Assembly (NCBI GenBank): GCA_009776345.1
Contig: WRLS01000085.1
Coordinates: 1-9,242, forward strand
Length of the DNA stretch: 9,242 nt
DNA from: Oscillospiraceae bacterium
GTDB taxonomy: Bacteria > Bacillota > Clostridia > Oscillospirales > Ruminococcaceae
Direction of reading: 5' to 3'
The notes under the pieces were generated by a model. It searched no databases. It was not told the DNA's origin and was given only the letters and a program-made list of their open reading frames with translations. Both the position numbers and the translations under genes were made by a program. This document shows, in pieces, positions 4,380 through 9,242 of this stretch; positions within the stretch are counted from its first letter, which is position 1, and each line of letters opens with the position of its first letter.

Positions 4380-6395
4380 ATGTTTCGAGAATCGCGGATG
4401 TTTACCCCGGTTATCGCGGTTTTAATGATTTTATGCGCTGTCTTGACTTGCATCTCCTTCTTCTTTGACTATACGCTTTTTTTAATCAGCGCTGCGTCCA
4501 GCTTTACGGCTTTTACGGTAGTGCTGGTTTTGATGCGCCGATTAAATAAAAAGAGCGCGGGCATCCTGCGGGAGATCGCGGGGGGCATCCAATACACGGG
4601 CGAAAACGGGTTTATGGACGCGCCCATGCCTGTAATCTGTATATATGGCGGAAGCGAGGTCATCTGGTACAACAAAATCTGCGCGGACAGCGTTTTCGCG
4701 GGGATCGATATGCGCGGGGAGGCGGTTTCGGATGTCCTGCCGCAAATTAACATAAAAGAATCTTCCCCGCCTGAGGGTTACCCGATTACTTTCCAGGAGA
4801 AGGAGTACACTGCCTATGTTTCCGCGGCGGGGAGGGACGGCACCGCGATTGCGGTCATCTACCTTATCGATGATTCTTCGCTGAAGCATTTCGCGCGGGA
4901 ATATCGGCTGAGCCGCCCGACTGTCGCGATTATCACGGTGGACAACTACGACGAGATGGTGCAGAATTTTAAGGAAACCGAACGCGCACAGCTTATTTAT
5001 GAGATCGAAAACGAGGTTGAGAAGTATTTCTCCCGTCACAGCGGGTTTGTCTCCCGCATAGAGCGCGACAAATTTCTTGCCGTCGTGGAGGAGCGCGGCG
5101 TTCAAAGTATAATCGAGGCTAAATTCGATATCCTCGACAAGGTGCGCGGCATACGTACCGGCGGCCATATGAGCGCAACGCTGTCAATCGGCGTAGGGCA
5201 TGATGCCCCGAGTATGTACGAATCTGAGCTGCTGGCAAAACAGGCGCTGGATATGTGCCTTGGGCGCGGCGGGGACCAGGCGGCGGTCAAGAACGCGAAC
5301 GGCTATGAATTTTTCGGCGGGATGTCCAAGGGCATCGAACGCCGCACAAAGGTTAAAACACGTATCATAGCAAACGCTTTAGGCGAGCTTATTGAATCCA
5401 GCGGCGGCGTGGTTATTATGGGGCATAGGTTTTACGACTTGGATTGCCTTGGGGCGGCTGTCGGGATGCTGAAGGCGGTACAGTCGATGGGCAAACCCGC
5501 CACTGTTTGCATAAATAAAGAAAAAAACCTTGTCGGGCCCCTGCTGGCACGGCTAGAAGCCGCCGGGCAGGAGCAGGATTTCCTAGAGCCGAGGCGCGTG
5601 ACGGAACTGATCGGCCCGGATACATTGCTGATAGTGGTCGATACCCATGTGCCGCATATGCTGGAAAGCCAGGATGTTTTCAAGGCGTGTAAAAATGTCG
5701 CCGTAATCGACCACCACAGGAAGCTGGTCAGCTACATCGACAATGCCGTTATATTCTACCATGAACCATACGCGTCGTCGTCGTCGGAGATGGTAGCGGA
5801 GCTTCTGCAATACTTCCCGTCACAGCCGCGCCTCACTAAATTAGAGGCCGAGGCGCTGCTCTCCGGCATTATGCTGGACACAAAAAACTTTGTCCTGCGC
5901 ACAGGGGTGCGTACTTTCGAGGCCGCCGCGTACCTGCGGCGGATCGGCGCCGACACGGTAGAGGTCCGCAAGCTGTTCGCCAACTCAATGGAAGTATACC
6001 AGCAGAAGGCAAAGCTGGTCGCCAACGCGCAGATATACAAAGGATGCGCGGTCGCTTCTTCGGAATATACATTTGAGGGCATTATGACCACCGCGCCCCA
6101 GGCCGCGGACGAGCTTATGACAATCACGGGCGTAGACGCATCCTTTGTGATTTTCACCGGCAACGGAGCCGTTAACGTGTCCGCGCGCTCTATGGGCGAG
6201 ATAAATGTGCAGCTCATCATGGAAAAACTGGGCGGCGGCGGCCACCTGACAATGGCGGCGGCGCAGTTCCCGGGCGAAACCGCAGGGCGCGTAAAGGAGC
6301 GGCTCATACAGGCAATCGACGGTTACTACAGCTCGCTTGCCCCTCGTACCCCGGACGGCGCGGCAGAAGAACATATTGAATCAGAAAGGGCATGA
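4380..6395 (+). CDS. gdpP: Cyclic-di-AMP phosphodiesterase, GdpP type (PAS, degenerate GGDEF, DHH-DHHA1)
   Basis: Membrane-anchored enzyme that hydrolyses c-di-AMP to pApA and so sets the level of this second messenger in potassium, osmotic and cell-wall control. Counting from ATG 4380 it has 671 residues, the usual size. Order: two membrane segments (about 7-29 and 31-52); a PAS-like domain (about 78-162); a degenerate GGDEF domain (about 181-301) where the motif reads ERDKF (228-232), so cyclase activity is not expected; then the DHH domain with GHRFYDLD (348-355; H349, D353, D355), DTH (421-423), DHH (444-446) and D500; and DHHA1 with GGGGH (618-622). All metal ligands of the family appear present. 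An ATG at 4368 is in frame but touches its own AAAGG; from 4380 that site sits about 11 bases away, so 4380 is preferred. First gene of the operon. The gdpP-rplI-dnaB order is conserved in Bacillus. Confidence 0.95.
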   Translation: MFRESRMFTPVIAVLMILCAVLTCISFFFDYTLFLISAASSFTAFTVVLVLMRRLNKKSAGILREIAGGIQYTGENGFMDAPMPVICIYGGSEVIWYNKICADSVFAGIDMRGEAVSDVLPQINIKESSPPEGYPITFQEKEYTAYVSAAGRDGTAIAVIYLIDDSSLKHFAREYRLSRPTVAIITVDNYDEMVQNFKETERAQLIYEIENEVEKYFSRHSGFVSRIERDKFLAVVEERGVQSIIEAKFDILDKVRGIRTGGHMSATLSIGVGHDAPSMYESELLAKQALDMCLGRGGDQAAVKNANGYEFFGGMSKGIERRTKVKTRIIANALGELIESSGGVVIMGHRFYDLDCLGAAVGMLKAVQSMGKPATVCINKEKNLVGPLLARLEAAGQEQDFLEPRRVTELIGPDTLLIVVDTHVPHMLESQDVFKACKNVAVIDHHRKLVSYIDNAVIFYHEPYASSSSEMVAELLQYFPSQPRLTKLEAEALLSGIMLDTKNFVLRTGVRTFEAAAYLRRIGADTVEVRKLFANSMEVYQQKAKLVANAQIYKGCAVASSEYTFEGIMTTAPQAADELMTITGVDASFVIFTGNGAVNVSARSMGEINVQLIMEKLGGGGHLTMAAAQFPGETAGRVKERLIQAIDGYYSSLAPRTPDGAAEEHIESERA

Positions 6396-6399
6396 TAAA

Positions 6400-6846
6400 A
6401 TGAAGGTTATACTGCAGGAAGACGTGCAAGGCAGCGGAAAAAAGGGCGAGCTTGTCAATGTGTCCGACGGCTACGCCAGGAATTTCCTGATCAAAAGGGG
6501 GCTTGCGATTGCCGCAACGCCAAAGGCAATGAGCGAGATGAATCAAAGGCAGGCCGCCAAGGACAGCAAAGCGCAAAGGGAGCTGGACAGCGCGAAAAAG
6601 ACAGCGGGGGAGATCGGCGGCAAGACGCTTAAAATCATAGCCAAGGCAGGCTCGGGCGGCAGGCTGTTCGGCTCGATCACGAACAAAGAGGTTGCGGACG
6701 AGCTAAAAAAGCAGCTTGGCGTCGAGGTGGACCGCCGCAAAATATCCCTTGAAGAGGACGTAAAGTCCTACGGCACATACACGGCGGAGGTCAAGCTGTA
6801 TCAGGGCGTAACGGTGAAGGTGTACGTATCCGTAAGCGATCAATAA
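6400..6846 (+). CDS. rplI: 50S ribosomal protein L9
   Basis: Structural protein of the large ribosomal subunit that binds 23S rRNA and, in studied bacteria, helps keep the reading frame. At 148 residues it is normal length. The N-terminal RNA-binding domain starts MKVILQEDVQGSGKKGE, and the L9 signature is intact: G13, G16, V21, G24, Y25, N28, F29, L30, G34, A36 and T40. A charged connecting helix (about 41-75) leads to the C-terminal domain with KAGSGGRLFGSIT (82-94). The start is ATG 6400, preceded by AAAGGG (6385-6390) at 9 bases. An in-frame ATG at 6337 would add 21 residues unlike any L9 and would run inside gdpP, so it is rejected. It begins 4 bases after the gdpP stop, with its ribosome binding site inside gdpP, which suggests translational coupling. 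Confidence 0.98.
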   Translation: MKVILQEDVQGSGKKGELVNVSDGYARNFLIKRGLAIAATPKAMSEMNQRQAAKDSKAQRELDSAKKTAGEIGGKTLKIIAKAGSGGRLFGSITNKEVADELKKQLGVEVDRRKISLEEDVKSYGTYTAEVKLYQGVTVKVYVSVSDQ

Positions 6847-6863
6847 CCGCTAAAGGAGTACCC

Positions 6864-8225
6864 ATGGCAGATGTATTTCCAATAGCCCCGCCCGATTTCG
6901 CGGGCGGGCAAATGCCGTATAACCTGGAGGCGGAGCAGTCCGTGCTGGGGGCGGTGCTTGTCGATTCCGGCTGTATCTCAACAGTGCTGGACTATGTAAA
7001 ACCGGAGAGCTTCTACCGCCGTGAAAACGCCGGGATTTTTGAGATTATGGTGCGGCTTTTCGCCGCGGGGCAGGCGCTCGACCATATCACTGTGCTGGAG
7101 CAGGTGCTGTCTGAGCGTATTTTCAGCGATGAGGCCGACGCAAAAGTCTACCTTGCGAATTTGGTACAGATACTGCCCTCCACGGCCAATGTCGCGGCGT
7201 ATGCGAAGATTGTGCGGGAAAAGGCACTGGTGCGCTCGCTGATTATGGCGGCGCGGGATATAATCGAAAACGCGCAGGACGGCGCCTTGGACGCACAGCT
7301 GCTCATGGACAGCGCCGAGCAGAAAATCTTTGAGATACGCGAAGGGCGCGAAGGCTCCAACCTGCGCAGGATAGACTCTATATTAGTAGAAATTTACGAT
7401 AAGCTTCAGCGGCTTTCAGGCGACGACAGGGAGCAGTACACGGGCATCTCGTCGGGCTTTACCGGGTTGGACAGGATACTCACGGGGCTTAACCGCTCCG
7501 ACCTTATCCTAATCGCATCGCGACCCGGTGTAGGCAAAACAGCATTCGCGCTGAATATCGGTGAATATGTCGCCCGCAGAAGCAGTAAAAAGGTGGCTTT
7601 TTTCGCACTGGAAATGAGCAACGAGCAGCTTGTTGCGCGCGTGCTTTCAGGCAGCGCGATGGTAAGGGGCGACAAAATGCGCACGGGGGAGCTTGACGCG
7701 AACGATTGGGTGCGCATCGCACAGGCCGCGCGCGACCTTGCGGGTATACCGCTCTATTTTGACGACACCGCAGGCATCACCGTGCCGGAGATCAAGGCGC
7801 GGCTCAGGCGCGTGAAGGATTTAGGGCTTGTGATTATCGATTATTTACAGCTTATGTCAAGCGCGTCCCGCTCGGAGAACCGCGTGCAGGTCGTGTCTGA
7901 AATGACCCGCGCGCTGAAAATCATGGCGAAGGACCTGAATGTCCCTGTGATCTGCTGCTCACAGCTCAGCCGCGGCCCCGAATCCCGCACGGACAAACGC
8001 CCGATGCTGTCCGACCTGCGCGAATCAGGCTCCATCGAACAGGACGCCGATATAGTGATGTTCCTCTACCGCGATGCCTATTACAACAGGGAAAGCGAGG
8101 ATAAAAACGTGGCTGAGTGCATCATCGCGAAAAACCGCCACGGGGAAACAGGCACGGTGAAGCTGGTGTTCGACGGTGAACACAGTCGGTTTAACAACTT
8201 GGAGATTTTCCACAATGCAAGATAA
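6864..8225 (+). CDS. dnaB: Replicative DNA helicase
   Basis: Hexameric ATP-driven helicase that unwinds DNA at the replication fork and recruits primase (named DnaC in Bacillus). At 453 residues it is full length with no intein. The N-terminal domain (about 15-115) begins with the typical PYNLEAEQSVLGAVL (18-32). After a linker, the RecA-like core starts near GISSGFTGLDRILTGL (194-209). Walker A is SRPGVGKT (219-226), Walker B is VIIDYLQLM (323-331), SQLSRGPE (366-373) is the conserved loop after it, and DLRESGSIEQDADIVMFLYR (384-403) is typical. The arginine-finger region is KNRHGETG (423-430). The ATG follows AAAGGAG (6852-6858) at 5 bases and lies 17 bases after rplI, in the same operon. 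Confidence 0.98.
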   Translation: MADVFPIAPPDFAGGQMPYNLEAEQSVLGAVLVDSGCISTVLDYVKPESFYRRENAGIFEIMVRLFAAGQALDHITVLEQVLSERIFSDEADAKVYLANLVQILPSTANVAAYAKIVREKALVRSLIMAARDIIENAQDGALDAQLLMDSAEQKIFEIREGREGSNLRRIDSILVEIYDKLQRLSGDDREQYTGISSGFTGLDRILTGLNRSDLILIASRPGVGKTAFALNIGEYVARRSSKKVAFFALEMSNEQLVARVLSGSAMVRGDKMRTGELDANDWVRIAQAARDLAGIPLYFDDTAGITVPEIKARLRRVKDLGLVIIDYLQLMSSASRSENRVQVVSEMTRALKIMAKDLNVPVICCSQLSRGPESRTDKRPMLSDLRESGSIEQDADIVMFLYRDAYYNRESEDKNVAECIIAKNRHGETGTVKLVFDGEHSRFNNLEIFHNAR

Positions 8226-9242
8226 AGCGCTTGAATTTATGCGCGGCGTAAAAATACCGGAAAAAGGCGCCGGGCTGACTGTCGGCGTATCCGGTGGTGC
8301 GGATTCCGTTGCCCTGCTGTATTTTTTGCGGGGTATTTGTCAAGAATGGGGTATCGGGCTTAAAGCGGCGCATCTCAATCACAACCTGCGCGGGGAAGAA
8401 AGCGCGCGCGATGAAAGCTTTGTCCGGCGTATCTGCGGGGAGTGGGGGATAGGGCTTACGGTAAAATCCGCGGATATCGCAAAATTGGCGGCACAGCGGG
8501 GTTTGTCTGTAGAAGAATGTGCAAGGGATGAACGCTACCGATTCTTTCGGGAGGTTTGCGGTAATGGCGGAATAATCGCGACTGCCCATACTTTAAACGA
8601 CAGCGCGGAAACACAGCTTTTTAACCTGGCAAGGGGTACAGGCATCAAGGGCCTGCGCGGTATACCGCCGATGCGCGGGAATATTATACGCCCGCTGCTG
8701 GGTTGCACACGGGATGAAATTGAAGATTACTGCCGTGAAAACGGCCTTGAATATGTCACCGACAGCACTAACAACAGCGATGTTTACGCGCGCAACAGGC
8801 TTCGCCGCCATGTTATACCCGTGCTGGAGGGGATAAACCCGGCGTTTCTATGGGCGGCACAGCGCACTGCCGCAATACTGAGCGAGGAGGACGATTTTCT
8901 CGAATATCACGCGGGGGTACTGGCAGGCGGGCTTAACCGGGATGACGGCTACAGCGCAGAAGCTTACCGGAAACTGCATAAGGCAATGCAAAAACGTATT
9001 TTGCACGTCCTCTGCCGGGAAAATGGCGTCAGCGCACCGGAAAAGCGCATTATGCAAATGGACGCCCTAATTCAGCAGGGGAGAGGGGCGGCACAGCTTT
9101 CCGCGAACTGTTTTTTTTCGGTCAAGGATGGGATCTTCAAGTTTACCGAAAACCGGGGACAGGAGATAACCCCCGCTCCCGTATTCATTCGGCTGAAGGT
9201 TGAAGACCTGCGTTTAGGCGTAAAACATAATTTGGAGCAAAT
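8215..9242 (+). CDS. tilS: tRNA(Ile)-lysidine synthetase, incomplete at the right edge
   Basis: N-type ATP pyrophosphatase that turns C34 of the CAU-anticodon tRNA-Ile into lysidine, so that it reads AUA codons; essential in most bacteria. The frame is open to the window edge: 342 codons plus two bases are visible, with no stop. The PP-loop SGGADS is at residues 26-31. HLNHNLRGEES (51-61) and the AHTLNDSAET segment (124-133) belong to the catalytic domain. The third position of that last segment is Thr where Escherichia coli has HH.DDQAET; I expect this in clostridial forms. IIRPLL (155-160) and DSTN (183-186) with RNRLRRHVIP (193-202) mark the end of the catalytic domain, followed by the start of the C-terminal region. 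The ATG at 8215 has GGAG (8201-8204) 10 bases upstream and overlaps the end of dnaB by 11 bases. An in-frame ATG at 8239 is a less likely start. Confidence 0.95.
   Translation, partial: MQDKALEFMRGVKIPEKGAGLTVGVSGGADSVALLYFLRGICQEWGIGLKAAHLNHNLRGEESARDESFVRRICGEWGIGLTVKSADIAKLAAQRGLSVEECARDERYRFFREVCGNGGIIATAHTLNDSAETQLFNLARGTGIKGLRGIPPMRGNIIRPLLGCTRDEIEDYCRENGLEYVTDSTNNSDVYARNRLRRHVIPVLEGINPAFLWAAQRTAAILSEEDDFLEYHAGVLAGGLNRDDGYSAEAYRKLHKAMQKRILHVLCRENGVSAPEKRIMQMDALIQQGRGAAQLSANCFFSVKDGIFKFTENRGQEITPAPVFIRLKVEDLRLGVKHNLEQ

Noticed and set aside
4542..5168. Minus-strand 208-residue reading frame inside gdpP
   Set aside because: It lies entirely within a clear GdpP gene. Long antisense frames are common in GC-rich genes, and this translation shows no family features.
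5756..6307. Minus-strand 183-residue reading frame inside gdpP
   Set aside because: It is antisense to the conserved DHH and DHHA1 coding region, is Ser/Ala-rich and low in information, and has no plausible ribosome binding site context.
6337..6399. N-terminal extension of L9 from an upstream ATG
   Set aside because: The extra 21 residues precede the invariant MKVILQ start of L9 and lie inside gdpP, and the ribosome binding site fits ATG 6400.

Overview
The window looks like a chromosomal segment of a spore-forming, moderately GC-rich member of the Clostridia, most likely Oscillospiraceae/Ruminococcaceae-like. The grounds are a SAM-I (S-box) leader on metK, a spoVG homologue, the Firmicute gene order gdpP-rplI-dnaB, strong AGGAG-type ribosome binding sites, and a clostridial-type large serine recombinase remnant. 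The assignment rests on gene content, not on a search.

Layout. (1) Bases 1-767 hold the 3' part of a large serine recombinase gene that is broken twice: an in-frame TAG at 32-34, and a +1 shift at an A6 run at 344-349. This is the decayed edge of a mobile element whose body lies left of the window. (2) Bases 768-1184 have no protein gene. They hold a hairpin-rich segment that may be a structured RNA and ends in a strong terminator (888-923), an imperfect inverted repeat (934-973), a consensus promoter (976-1004), and a SAM-I riboswitch with its own terminator controlling metK. (3) metK (1185-2357, +) converges on murC (2385-3758, -). (4) The murC-spoVG intergenic region (3759-3945) carries divergent promoters with a 13-bp palindrome between them. 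(5) spoVG (3946-4266, +) ends in its own terminator. (6) A new promoter at 4321-4348 starts a tightly packed operon, gdpP-rplI-dnaB-tilS, with gaps of 4 and 17 bases and then an 11-base overlap. tilS runs off the right edge.

How the genes fit together. metK makes S-adenosylmethionine and its leader senses that product. murC adds L-alanine to UDP-MurNAc in peptidoglycan synthesis. SpoVG is a small nucleic-acid-binding regulator. The last operon joins breakdown of the second messenger c-di-AMP (GdpP), ribosomal protein L9, the replicative helicase DnaB and the tRNA-Ile2 lysidine synthetase TilS. These are growth-linked housekeeping functions.

Most of the window is conserved core genome. I do not see a convincing new multi-gene system. 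The least explained stretch is 816-923, where a hairpin with a large bulge could form a pseudoknot with the left arm of the following terminator. The double lesion in the recombinase and the palindrome between murC and spoVG are the next most interesting points.
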